Of a DNA stretch of 64,000 nt, positions 10,806 through 22,386 are shown piece after piece. Source of the stretch: Lamellibrachia columna (lineage: Eukaryota > Annelida > Polychaeta > Sabellida > Siboglinidae); NCBI GenBank assembly GCA_963662155.1, contig OY759270.1, forward strand, positions 14,849,008-14,913,007. The letters are read 5' to 3'. The translations under genes were made by a program, and so were the position numbers. The notes beneath the pieces were generated by a model. The model searched no databases. It saw only the letters and a list, made by a program, of their open reading frames with translations, and was not told where the DNA came from. How positions within the stretch are numbered: position 1 is the stretch's first letter; each line of letters opens with the position of its first letter.

Positions 10806-12064
10806 TTGAAGATGTCCCCACCCCCCCAATATACTGGTCTCCTGTCACTGTCATCTGGTTTCTCAGGTGGATTAGACGTCTTTGCATTCAGATAACGGTT
10901 TTGTCACTTTCATTAGTAATTTTACTTGGATTTACCTGGGATTTTAAAATGGAGGAGACAACACATGATAGTAGTAGTAGTAGTAGAAAGAGTGAGGAGA
11001 AATGTCCACCTGCTGGTGGAATTAAGATGAAAATTGGTGGCTTCAAGACCGGCCACTGTTGCCACAAACCATCAGATGCAGCAATCCAACATGAACCCAG
11101 TGGGGTTAGCAGTAGGGTTTGGTTGCCACGGCTAAGCCTGGATGACTTTGACAGAGTGGTGCAAACCACTCCTTCAGGATTGCTGGCAGTTTCCGACGTG
11201 TATTCATGCGCCCACGTGGCCCATATCAGAAAAATTCCCATATTCATGCTCAAAGGCACTCATGTCACATAATATGAATTTATTAAGTTCACATTTCACA
11301 ATTTCGCGTGCCCTACATTCGTGTGAAACAGTAAACAGGAAGGTCAACTGTGGTCTTAACCCAAATAAAAATGGTAACTGTGCAGAATTTTTTTTTATTT
11401 AGACTGTTGATAAAGGTAAATGAAAATCATGCATTTATGCAAAAAATCTATGTCCTACCTAGTTGTTGGAGTTGCTTACATACACAAGGAACCACCACCT
11501 GTGGTGGGCAGAACACACATATATGAGCTACTTCAGCTTGAGACAGTCTGTATTCTAGTACGATACTCGAATACACTAACTTTTTCAGCTTACTCGAATG
11601 AACTTGTAACATATTTGTTGGAATATTCCAGCATGTGTTCTGTAATCAAATTCTATATAGCCAGTTGTTATTCCATACTGAAAGTTATAATAATTTTTTA
11701 CCTGGTGCCACAATACACCTATGTAAACAGACCCAAATATCACCTTTGAGTGTGGATTACTGAAAAGACACACACCTCAATTTGTCGAATTGCATAACAT
11801 TACATAACCTACTTAGTGGAGTCCTCAAAAACAACTCACCTTCTATGTGAAACAGTTACATCAGCTCACTAGGCCATATCAGATAACAGCTGGGCCTGTC
11901 CAGGATTTTCTCAACTCCCAATAGATGTGTGCTCTTCACATGGACTTGATAAAGGTGACTACGTCTAATTAACTGAAATAAACAAAAGTTGACTGCTAAG
12001 TAATTATATTATAATGTGACTTGTTCTGCTTTGATGCAACTGATCAGAGGGAGGCTGCACTAGT
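10806..12064 (+). repeat. Array unit 2 (short, with a further 80-bp loss)
   Basis: This 1259-bp unit carries the transposase N-terminal frame from ATG 10949 to 11272. About 80 bp between cccata and atattcatgctc, present in the other units, is missing, so the frame ends in IRKIPIFMLKGTHVT instead. Confidence 0.85.
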
Positions 12065-12211
12065 TTGAAGATGTCCCCACCCCCCCCCCTAATATTCTGG
12101 TCTCCTGTTACTGTCATCTGGTTTCTCAGGTGGATTAGACGTCTTTGCATTCATATAACGGTTTTGTCACTTTCATTAGTAATTTTACTTGGATTTACCT
12201 GGGATTTTAAA

Positions 12212-14547
12212 ATGGAGGAGACAACACATGATAGTAGTAGTAGTAGTAGAAAGAGTGAGGAGAAATGTCCACCTGCTGGTGGAATTAAGATGAAAATTTG
12301 TGGCTTCAAGACCGGCCACTGTTACCACAAACCATCAGATGCAGCCATCCAACAGGAACCCAGTGGGGTTAACAGTGCCATTTGGTTGCCACGGCTAAGC
12401 CAGGATGACTTTGACAGAGTGGTGCAAACCACTCCTTCAGGATTGCTGGCAGTTTCAGACGCAGAGGGTCGGCCAGGCACGAGCAAAATTCTACGGCCAC
12501 AGCTTGATCAATGCCCTGACCTAACAGACATCTATCTTCAAGCTGACGTACAGACAGATACTCATGCAGTTTCTGAAATGCGTCTACTTAGTGTGGACAA
12601 AAATGCAGCAATGTGGAATGATTGCTTTAAAGAGCATGCTAGCAGAGAGGACACATGTATTCTTCCACACTTCAAAGTACATGAGAAAAAATTTGGTTTG
12701 TGTTGGCAACAGTCATTGTCCTGTACAGCCTGTCACTACAAGTCACGTATGTATAAACTGTATTCCGAAGTAAACACGGGAAGTCGTGGTCAGAAACCGT
12801 GTGCTCCAAATGTAGCCATCCATGTAGGACTACAAGATACAACGATGGGAAACACAAAGTTGCGACACATTCTGCCCACAACAAACACACACCCCCAAGT
12901 CGAAGCGGGATGCAAAGGACATCCAACCGGGTTGCCACAATTACTTCTCAGTCCACGACTGATGACCTACAGCAGAAGAGGGAAAAAACCAGAGATTAAT
13001 GTTCTGCGTGGTCTTCCAGCAAATGCACCAATCAATATAAGCATGGATGTGAGGTACAACTCAACATCCCTGAAAAACAGCTACGGTTGTGGACAGAGTG
13101 CAAGTCAAGCAGTGGGAACCGCGATTGAATGGCAGACGGACAAGCATGAGATTCTAGGTTTTCACATGGAAAACAAGCTATACAAACTAGGCTCATCACT
13201 TCGCAATCAAGGTAAAAATGTGTCGTGCACAGGCCATCAAGGATGTACAGCCACGATTCGTGTGGTCGATCCAATGTCAGAATATGAAATAGGCCACCAA
13301 ATCGGAGTGAGCTTTGCCCAGCAACAGGTCGGACTAAAATTCGTTGCAACAGACGGTGATGCGAAAGCATTTCATGGGTTACAGGATGCCATGCCAACAG
13401 TCGCGGCAGAACGGCAGGCTGACACAACACATCTCGGTCAGACACAGTTCTGACGTATCATGAGAGCATCTTTCTCATCCAGAATGTTCCCGGGAGAGAA
13501 TGCCATGGTGAGAGCTGAAAACAAGAAAATTTTTGCAGAGGATGTAAGAACACGATGCCAGAAAATCTACACTTTATGCTGGTGACATTAGAATGATAAC
13601 TACTAAGATGCCAAAGATAATCCAAGCAACGCTGGACTGTTATTCTGGCTCATGTCAGAACTGTCACCCACCGACATGGAATTGTCTGTCGTGGAGGCAA
13701 GCGAAACAACTGGTGGAAAAGGTCACACTTTATGCTGGTGACATTAGAATGATAACTACTAAGATGCCAAAGATAATCCAAGCAACACTGGACTGTTATT
13801 CTGGCTCATGTCAGAACTGTCACCCATCGACATGGAATTGTTTGTCGTGGAGGCAAGCGAAACAACTGGTGGAAAAGGTCACAGCATTTGAAGGCATGTG
13901 GCCTGACACGACTCAATATGACAGATGAAGACCGAGCAACACTTAAAGGATTAATAGAAATGCGACTTGGAAATTCAGCACTCCAGATGACACGACACAG
14001 ACTTACAACTGACAAGAATGAATCCATTAACCGTTCATTCAGTGCTTCATTGCCGAAGAATGTTAAATTCAGTAGAAATGCACATGGACGAGTGAGTTCA
14101 GTGATCGATCGCATAAATTATGGAGCGGGGAATTCAATGCTGCGCAAGTTGGAGAATGTACATTGTCCTATTACGAGAGATGGACAGGTCGCTACAGCCG
14201 TCAAGCAAATCCAGCATGAGGTGGAATACCAGAGACAATACAAACGTCGATCATCAGTGCGTCTGCATATCCGTCATACCAAGTTAAAGCGCATGCAGAA
14301 CTACTTCGATTCAAACAGAAACCGCCGTCCAGAAGATCGATACCTGAAGTGTCAGCTTGATCCAAAACCATCTACTCGTAAAGGGAAGAAAAGGCCAGCT
14401 TCAGAAACGCCAGCAGCAGTAGTTAAGCCAGTGGTCACAAGGAGTCACCGCAGAAAGACAACACTGCCAACTGCAAACAGGGAAGATCATCCTTATTCAT
14501 TGCGATCACGAAAGTCTGCTGATCACAGTTATGCCAGCAGAAAGTAG
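12212..14547 (+). pseudogene. Mutator-like DDE transposase, broken
   Basis: The first plausible ATG is at 12212. The frame is open to a TGA at 13451-13453. Domains in order are a Ser-rich N-terminus, the motif WLPRLSQDDFDRVV, a Cys-rich part (GLCWQQSLSCTAC), the first catalytic Asp in NISMDVRYN (codon near 13046) and the second in VATDGDAKAFHG (near 13352). After the TGA the same frame continues as RASFSSRMFPG to about 13566. The reading then shifts to 13569-13885 (including a 156-bp duplication) and shifts again to 13888-14547, which holds KNESINRSF with the likely catalytic Glu, a basic tail and RRKTTLPTANR. A further pair of compensating shifts near 12870 and 12990 is likely, because the alternative frame there reads HTPPSRSGMQRTSNRV as I recall for the family. 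DDE transposases cut and join transposon ends in the nucleus. This copy cannot be functional unless the breaks are assembly errors. Confidence 0.85.
13571..13882 (+). repeat. 156-bp in-frame tandem duplication inside the transposase
   Basis: Two direct copies of 156 bp (13571-13726 and 13727-13882) differ at only a few positions. Each encodes 52 residues including DCYSGSCQNCHP and WRQAKQLVEKV. Because 156 is a multiple of three, the duplication itself keeps the frame. It doubles the Cys/His-containing region that lies just before the C-terminal part. Confidence 0.9.
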
Positions 14548-14557
14548 AGGGTAGATT

Positions 14558-14771
14558 ATGAAAGAAACAGAAAACAGAACACTTCTTACAAATGTGAACT
14601 TTCTACTTTCTCCTAGTTTCATCACTCATAGACCTGCAACCACAATACAAGAAACCACCAACAGACAATGGACCATGACTGACACATGGTGCCATCTTGT
14701 GAGCTATACATCAATCGACATTCGAAGACATCACTCAGCATGGGCTGACAGACACAACTGCATAAGATTGA
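14558..14771. other. Intergenic space between the convergent transposase and endonuclease genes
   Basis: The stops of the two genes are about 220 bp apart. A plus-strand frame at 14558-14863 overlaps the endonuclease 3' end but shows no domain and is probably chance. No clear terminator or polyadenylation site was distinguished. Confidence 0.4.
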
Positions 14772-15251
14772 CTACAGCAGACGACACTTTGAAAAAACTG
14801 AAGGATTCAACACATCTAGAAAAATGTAAGTTTTACTATTGCATTGCCATTGAAATACCTTGAATTGCAACATACACTTTGGATATGGTGCATGACCAAA
14901 GCATACATTTTGACTAACACAATATTGCTTGTTGTTATTTATGGAATGTGGCTCCATAGAGATATGACTTGCTGTCAGACACAGACTGTTATGACAAAGA
15001 TGACTGGCATCTAAGCCAGGTTCAACACGTGTCATTTTGTGTTCAAGCATATAACTTAAACGATGCACTGTAACCGTTCTGCAGCCACACTCAAAACGGC
15101 AATTAATCACACCATAGTCACTGAATTTCCCTTTTTTGCACCCTGTCCACAACTGACACTGCCCACTGGCAGACAATACCACCTTTTCTTGTAATTTTGC
15201 AGTGTACTTTTTACAAAAATCAACATCCATGTTTTCTGTTTCCGTTGCCAT
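14772..15251 (-). CDS. I-PpoI-type His-Me-finger (zinc-binding) homing-like endonuclease
   Basis: This intact 159-residue frame starts at ATG 15251 and ends at 14772, converging on the transposase. The core is residues 83-126, SHLCHNSLCLTASHISMEPH followed by NNNKQYC and CFGHAPYPKC. Taking His84 as the general base, Cys86, Cys91 and His96 as zinc ligands, Asn105 as the magnesium-binding residue and Cys111, Cys117, His120 and Cys126 as the second zinc site, the spacing almost exactly follows what I recall for I-PpoI (His98, Cys100, Cys105, His110, Asn119, Cys125, Cys132, His134, Cys138). HRLSYML at 63-69 and CQLW at 32-35 fit the beta-sheet region. Enzymes of this fold make double-strand breaks in DNA. 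The gene lies only within the long array unit, so it probably belongs to the transposon. Its target, and whether it aids transposition or homing, are unknown. Confidence 0.8.
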   Translation of the reverse strand: MATETENMDVDFCKKYTAKLQEKVVLSASGQCQLWTGCKKGKFSDYGVINCRFECGCRTVTVHRLSYMLEHKMTRVEPGLDASHLCHNSLCLTASHISMEPHSINNNKQYCVSQNVCFGHAPYPKCMLQFKVFQWQCNSKTYIFLDVLNPSVFSKCRLL

Positions 15252-16341
15252 GACACTCTATTTGGAGTAAGACCACAGTTGGGAATTGCATTGGTGGCCA
15301 TGTTAACGTTTTGTCTGATTATAAGAAAACGTGACCATCAAAAATTCTGAAATAAATGTGCAGCAACTGTCATCATCTCATTGACATGCTCACCAACGTT
15401 TATCAAAATCACATGCCTCCAGCTCTTTTAAAATGCCCCCATGTGCGATGCCCGTCAATATTTACAAAAAATAGCTGTGTATTCATGCGCCCACGTGGCC
15501 CATAGCAGATAAATTCCCATAAATCCCTCCGGCAGTCAAACTCTAAAAAAAAAATGCACTATTTCTCAGCCAATAGCTTCTATAAACAAACCTGTGAATA
15601 TTCATGCTCAAAGGCACTCATGTCACATAATATGAATTTATTAAGTTCACATTTCACAATTTCGCGTGCCCTTCATTGAATTTAGACTGTTGATAAAGGT
15701 AAATGAAAATCATGCATTCATGCAAAAATCTATGTCCTACCTAGTTGTTGGAGTTACTTACATACACAAGGAACCACTACCTGTGGTGGGCAGAACACAC
15801 ATATATGAACTACTTCAGCTTGAGACAGTCTGTATTCTAGTACGATACTCGAATACACTCACTTTTTCAGCTCACTCGAATGAACTTGTAACATAATTTT
15901 TGGAATAGTCCAGCATGTGTTCTGTAATCAAATTCTATATAGCCAGTTGTTATTCCATACTGAAAGTTATAATAATTGTTTACCTGGTGCCACAATACAC
16001 CTATGTAAACAGACCCAAATATCACCTTTGAGTGTGGATTACTGAAAAGCCAGACACTTCAACTTGTCAAATTGCATAACATTACATAACCAACTTAGTG
16101 GAGTCCTCAAAAACAACTCACCTTCCATGTGAAACAGTTACGTCGGCTCACTAGGCCATATCAGATAACAGCTGGGCCTTTCCAGGATTTTCTCAACTCC
16201 CAATGGATGTGTGCTCTTCACATGGACTTGAGTAAAGGTGACTAATTAACTGAAATAAACAAAAGTTGACTGCTAAGTAATTATATTATAATGTGACTTG
16301 TTCTGCTTTGATGTAACTTATCAGAGGGAGGCTGCATTAGA
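15252..16341. other. Non-coding right part of the long unit
   Basis: Bases 15252-15476 are specific to the long unit and form the upstream region of the endonuclease gene. From 15477 the sequence rejoins the short units at gtgtattcatgcgcccacgt. No further gene is seen. Confidence 0.7.
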
Positions 16342-17678
16342 TTGAAGATGTCTCCACCCCCCCTAATATACTTTTCTCCTGTCACTGTCATCTGGTTTCT
16401 CAGGTGGATTAGACGTCTTTGCATTCAGATAACGGTTTTGTCACTTTCATTAGTAATTTTACTTGGATTTACCTGGGATTTTAAAATGGAGGAGACAACA
16501 CATGATAGTAGTAGTAGTAGTAGAAAGAGTGAGGAGAAATGTCCACCTGCTGGTGGAATTAAGATGAAAATTGGTGGCTTCAAGACCGGCCACTGTTACC
16601 ACAAACCATCAGATGCAGCAATCCAACAGGAACCCAGTGGGGTTAGCAGTAGGGTTTAGTTGCCACAGCTAAGCCAGGATGACTTTGACAGAGTGGTGCA
16701 AACCACTCCTTCAGGATTGCTGGCAGTTTCTGACGTGTATTCATGCGCCCACGGGGCCCATAGCAGAAAAATTCCCATAAATCCCTCCGCCAGTTAACTC
16801 TCCAAAAAATGCACTATTTCACAGCCAATAGCTTCTATAAACAAAAGTGTGAATATTCATGCTCAAAGGCACTCATGTCACATAATATGAATTTATTAAG
16901 TTCACATTTCACAATTTCGCGTGCCCTACATTCGTGTGAAACAGTAAACAGGAAGGTCAATTGTGGTCTTACCCCAAATAAAAATGGTAATTGTGCAGAA
17001 TTTTTTTTTAATTAGACTGTTGATAAAGGTAAATGGAAATCATGCATTCATGCAAAAAATCTATGTCCTACCTAGTTGTTGGAGTTGCTTACATACACAA
17101 GGAACCACCACCTGTGGTGGGCAGAACACACATATATGAGCTACTTCAGCTTGAGACAGTCTGCATTCTAGTACGATACTCGAATACACTCACTTTTTCA
17201 GCTCACTCGAATGAACTTGTAACATAATTTTTGGAATAGTCCAGCATGTGTTCTGTAATCAAATTATATATAGCCAGTTGTTATTCCATACTGAAAGTTA
17301 TAATAATTTTTTACCTGGTGCCACAATACACCTATGTAAACAGACCCAAATATCACCTTTGAGTGTGGATTTCTGAAAAGCCAGACACCTCAACTTGTCG
17401 AATTGCATAACATTACATAACCTACTTAGTGGAGTCCTCAAAAACAACTCACCTTCCATGTGAAACAGTTACGTCAGCTCACTAGGCCATATCAGATAAC
17501 AGCTGGGCCTGTCCAGGATTTTCTCAACTCCCAATAGATGTGTGCTCTTCACATGGACTTGAGTAAAGGTGACTGCGTCTAATTAACTTAAATAAACAAA
17601 AGTTGACTGCTAAGTAATTATATTATAATGTGACTTGTTCTGCTTTGATGTAACTGATCAGAGGGAGGCTGCACTAGT
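16342..17678 (+). repeat. Array unit 4 (short)
   Basis: This 1337-bp unit carries the transposase N-terminal frame from ATG 16486. It is cut by a TGG to TAG change at 16657-16659, just before the motif LPRLSQDDF, so even the short-unit frame is broken here. Confidence 0.85.
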
Positions 17679-19018
17679 TTGAAGATGTCCCCACCCCCCA
17701 CCCTAATATTCTGGTCTCCTGTCACTGTCATCTGGTTTCTCAAGTGGATTAGACGTCTTTGCATTCAGATAACGGTTTTGTCACTTTCATTAGTAATTTT
17801 ACTTGGATTTACCTGGGATTTTAAAATGGAGGAGACAACACATGATAGTAGTAGTAGTAGAAGAAAGAGTGAGGAGAAATGACCACCTGCTCGTGGAATT
17901 AAGATGAAAATTGGTGGCTTCAAGACCGGCCATTGTTACCACAAACCATCAGATGCAGCAATCCAACAGGAACCCAGTGGGGTTAGCAGTGGGGTTTGGT
18001 TGCCACGGCTAAGCCAGGATGACTTTGACAGAGTGGTGCAAACCACTCCTTCAGGATTGCTGGCAGTTTCCGACGTGTATTCATGGGCCCACGTGGCCCA
18101 TAGCAGAAAAATTCCAATAAATCCCTCCGCCAGTCAAACTGTAAAAAAATGCACTATTTCACAGCCAAGAGCTTCTATAAACAAACCTGTGAATATTCAT
18201 GCTCAAAGGCACTCATGTCACATAATATGAATTTATTAAGTTCACATTTCACAATTTCGCGTGCCCTACATTCGTGTGAAACAGTAAACAGGAAGGTCAA
18301 CTGTGGTCTTACCCCAAATAAAAATGGTAACGGTGCAGATTTTTTTTTTATTTAGACTGTTAAGAAAGGTAAATGAAAATCATGCATTCATGCAAAAAAT
18401 CTATGTCCTACCTAGTTGTTGGAGTTGCTTACATACACAAGGAACCACCACCTGTGGTGGGCAGAACAAACATATATGAGCTACTTCAGCTTGAGACAGT
18501 CTGTATTCTAGTACGATACTCAAATACACTCACTTTTTCAGCTCACTCGAATAAACTTGTAACATAGTTTTTGGAATAGTCCAGCATGTGTTCTGTAATC
18601 AAATTCTATATAGCCAGTTGTTATTCCATACTGAAAGTTATAATAATTTTTTACCTGGAGCCACAATACACCTATGTAAACAGACCCAAATACCACTTTT
18701 GAGTGTGGATTACTGAAAAGACAGACACCTCAACTTGTCGAATTGCATAACATTACATAACCTACTTAGTGGTGTCCTCAAAAACAACTCACCTTCCATG
18801 TGAAACAGTTACGTCAGCTCACTAGGCCATATCAGATAACAGCTGGGCCTGTCCAGGATTTTCTCAACTCCCAATAGATGTGTGCTCTTCACATGGACTT
18901 GAGTAAAGGTGACTGCGTCTAATTAACTGAAATAAACAAAAGTTGACTGCTAAGTAATTATATTATAATGTGACTTGTTCTGCTTTGATGTAACTGATCA
19001 GAGGGAGGCTGCACTAGT
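17679..19018 (+). repeat. Array unit 5 (short)
   Basis: This 1340-bp unit carries the N-terminal frame from ATG 17826. It is cut by a TGT to TGA change at 17880-17882 that removes the Cys of the KCPPAGG motif. An in-frame restart at 17904 continues to 18230. Confidence 0.85.
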
Positions 19019-20351
19019 TTGAAGATGTCCCCCCCCTAATATTCTGGTCTCCTGTCACTGTCATCTGGTTTCTCAGGTGGATTAGACGTCTTTGCATTCA
19101 GATAACGGTTTTGTCACTTTCATTAGTAATTTTACTTGGATTTACCTGGGATTTTAAAATGGAGGAGACAACACATGATAGTAGTAGTAGTAGTAGAAAG
19201 AGTGAGGAGAAATGTCCACCTGCTGGTGGAATTAAGATGAAAATTGGTGGCTTCAAGACCGGCCACTGTTACCACAAACCATCAGATGCAGCAATCCAAC
19301 AGGAACCCAGTGGGGTTAGCAGTGGGGTTTGGTTGCCACGGCTAAGCCAGGATGATTTTGACAGAGTGGTGCAAACCACTCCTTCAGGATTGCTGGCAGT
19401 TTCCGACGTGTATTCATGCGCCCACGTGGCCCATAGCAGAAAAATTCCCATAAATCCCTCCGCCAGTTAACTCTCCAAAAAATGCACTATTTCACAGCCA
19501 ATAGCTTCTATAAACAAACCTGTGAATATTCATGCTCAAAGGCACTCATGTCACATAATATGAATTTATTAAGTTCACATTTCACAATTTCGCGTGCCCT
19601 ACATTCGTGTGAAACAGTAAACAGGAAGGTCAACTGTGGTCTTACCCCAAATAAAAATGGTAATTGTGCAGACAAAAATTTAATTTAGCCTGTTGATAAA
19701 GGTAAATGAAAATCATGCATTCATGCAAAAAATCTATGTCCTACCTAGTTGTTGGAGTTGCTTACATACACAAGGAACCACCACCTGTGGTGGGCAGAAC
19801 ACACATATATGAGCTACTTCAGCTTGAGACAGTCTGTATTCTAGTACGATACTTGAATACACTCACTTTTTCAGCTCACTCGAATAAACTTGTAACATAA
19901 TTTTTGGAATAGTCCAGCATGTGTTCTGTAATCAAATTCTATATAGCCAGTTGTTATTCCATACTGAAAGTTATAATAATTTTTTACCTGGAACCACAAT
20001 ACACCTATGTAAACAGACCCAAATACCACTTTTGAGTGTGGATTACTGAAAAGACAGACACCTCAACTTGTCGAATTGCATAACATTACATAACCTACTT
20101 AGTGGAGTCCTCAAAAACAACTCACCTTCCATGTGAAACAGTTACGTCAGCTCACTAGGCCATATCAGATAACAGCTTGGCCTGTCCAGGATTTTCTCAA
20201 CTCCCAATAGATGTGTGCTCTTCACATGGACTTGAGTAAAGGTGAATGCGTCTAATTAACTGAAATAAACAAAAGTTGACTGCTAAGTAATTATATTATA
20301 ATGTGACTTGTTCTGCTTTGATGTAACTGATCAGAGGGAGGCTGCACTAGT
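19019..20351 (+). repeat. Array unit 6 (short)
   Basis: This 1333-bp unit has a shorter C tract at its start, which puts the upstream codons out of frame. The ATG at 19159 and the frame to 19470 are intact and end in KIPINPSAS as in unit 1. Confidence 0.85.
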
Positions 20352-21692
20352 TTGAAGATGTCCCCACCCCCCCCCCTAATATTCTGGTCTCCTGTCACTG
20401 TCATCTGGTTTCTCAGGTGGATTAGACGTCTTTGCATTCAGATAACGGTTTTGTCACTTTCATTAGTAATTTTACTTGGATTTACCTGGGATTTTAAAAT
20501 GGAGGAGACAACACATGATAGTAGTAGTAGTAGAAGAAAGAGTGAGGAGAAATGTCCACCTGCTGGTGGAATTAAGATGAAAATTGGTGGCTTCAAGACC
20601 GGCCACTGTTACCACAAACCATCAGATGCAGCAATCCAACAGGAACCCAGTGGGGTTAGCAGTGGGGTTTGGTTGCCACGGCTAAGACAGGATGACTTTG
20701 ACAGAGTGGTGCAAACCACTCCTTCAGGGTTGCTGGCAGTTTCCGACGTGTATTCATGCGCCCACGTGGCCCATAGCAGAAAAATTCCCATAAATCCCTC
20801 CGCCAGTCAAACTCTCAAAAAAATGCACTGTTTCACAGCCAAGAGCTTCTATAAACAAACCTGTGAATATTCATGCTCAAAGGCACTCATGTCACATAAT
20901 ATGAATTTATTAAGTTCACATTTCACAATTTCGCGTGCCCTACATTCGTGTGAAACAGTAAACAGGAAGGTCAACTGTGGTATTACCCCAAATAAAAATG
21001 GTAACTGTGCAGAATTTTTTTAAATTTAGACTGTTGATAAAGGTAAATGGAAATCATGCATTCATGCAACAAATCTATGTCCTACCTAGTTGTTGGAGTT
21101 GCTTACATACACAAGGAACCACCACCTGTGGTGGGCAGAACACACATATATGAGCTACTTCAGCTTGAGACAGTCTGTATTCTAGTACGATACTCGAATA
21201 CACTCACTTTTTCAGCTCACTCGAATGAACTTGTAACATAATTTTTGGAATAGTCCACCATATGTTCTGTAATCAAATTCTATATAGCCAGTTGTTATTC
21301 CATACTGAAAGTTATAATAATTTTTTACCTGGTGCCACAATACACCTATGTAAACAGACCCAAATATCACCTTTGAGTGTGGATTACTGAAAAGACAGAC
21401 ACCTCAACTTGTCGAATTGCATAACATTACATAACCTATTTAGTGGAGTCCTCAAAAACAACTCACCTTCCATGTGAAACAGTTACATCAGCTCACTAGG
21501 CCATATCAGATAACAGCTGGGCCTGTCTAGGATTTTCTCAACTCCCAATAGATGTGTGCCCTTCACATGGACTTGAGTAAAGGTGACTGTGTCTAATTAA
21601 CTGAAATAAACAAAAGTTGACTGCTAAGTAATTATATTATAATGTGACTTGTTCTGCTTTGATGTAACTTATCAGAGGGAGGCTGCACTAGA
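20352..21692 (+). repeat. Array unit 7 (short, longest fused frame)
   Basis: This 1341-bp unit has an open frame from ATG 20499 to 21023. Small changes after SAS let the frame run on through the former 3' part of the element (FTAKSFYKQTCEYSCSKALM and onward). The resulting product is about 174 residues, an N-terminal transposase piece fused to non-homologous sequence. Whether it is expressed is unknown. Confidence 0.8.
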
Positions 21693-21721
21693 TTGAAGAT
21701 GTTCCCACCCCCCTAATATAC

Positions 21722-22375
21722 TGGATGCAGACATACTAGTAAAGAGAGTGGAAGAGAAAGGTGAAAAAACATAAAGGATGCAAGAAAAGGGGAACGAACA
21801 GCTAAGATCGAAGGACTGCGTGAGGTGGGATATGAGAAGATCGGGGGAAGATGAATGATGGAGAGGGGCAAGATGAAAGATGGAGAGGGGCAAGATGAAA
21901 GATGGAGAGGGGGCAGCCGATAGAAAAGTATGGAAAGATAAAACAGAAAGAGTGACTCGACAATATTTTTCCTGAACCTAACCCATGAACATAAGTGAAA
22001 AAAGAGGAAAAGCACCGATAGTTTGGTAAAAAAAAGTTAGGTTTAATAAATCCAATAATATGGTCAACATTTTCATAAGCAGTGTATAAATTGCTTAAGA
22101 GAAAAAACATTATTTCAATAGAATATTTGCTAAATATTTACAAAATCAATCTCTCATATGTATCTCTGTTTGAGCAATATGCATTTTACCATATGGTTGT
22201 ACTCATATAAACGACGTAATCTTCTTGACTACAGCATGCTCATAAAAATCAAATATCCTTTGTCAAGAAGGATGTACAGTGAAAGTATAAATAAAAACAT
22301 TAAACAAATCAATCTGGTTACCAAATCATAAGCCATTACTACTCAGCGCAAATACTGATTTATTAGAACAACTGT
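21722..22375 (+). pseudogene. LINE C-terminal scrap and attached non-coding segment, copy II
   Basis: Matches 565-1230. It contains the same purine-rich duplication and the same 450-bp trailing segment. It is the right-hand continuation of the LINE interrupted at 9089. Confidence 0.75.
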
Positions 22376-22386
22376 CAAAGTTAGTT

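Larger units (their letters stand above)
12065..16341 (+). mobile_element. Long array unit: Mutator-like DNA transposon with His-Me endonuclease gene
   Basis: This unit contains everything in the short units plus 3016 bp (12461-15476). The transposase frame runs unbroken across the left point of difference, and the residues beyond it (AEGRPG...) fit the family. The long form is therefore ancestral and the short units are deletions of it. The plus-strand transposase pseudogene (12212-14547) and the minus-strand endonuclease (15251-14772) converge. About 79 bp near 15678, present in the short units, is missing here. I found no convincing terminal inverted repeats by eye, so the true transposon ends are unknown. 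Confidence 0.75.
9089..21722 (+). repeat. Tandem array of about 1.34-kb transposon-derived units
   Basis: The landmark ttgaagatgtc recurs at 9465, 10806, 12065, 16342, 17679, 19019, 20352 and 21693, giving head-to-tail spacings of 1341, 1259, 4277, 1337, 1340, 1333 and 1341. Units are about 95 % or more alike by eye. Each begins with the 5' part of a Mutator-like transposase gene. The 4277-bp unit alone contains the rest of the transposase and an endonuclease gene. The array starts mid-unit at 9089 and ends in a C-rich tract at 21722, both ends inside LINE sequence. Confidence 0.92.

Noticed and set aside
14558..14863. 101-codon plus-strand frame after the transposase
   Set aside because: It overlaps the endonuclease gene on the opposite strand and has no recognisable domain.
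15107..15301. 64-codon minus-strand frame overlapping the endonuclease N-terminus
   Set aside because: It is a shadow frame. The overlapping frame has the zinc and catalytic motifs.
9089..21722. Terminal inverted repeats bounding each 1.34-kb unit
   Set aside because: I compared several AT-rich stretches by eye and found no convincing inverted pair, so none is reported.
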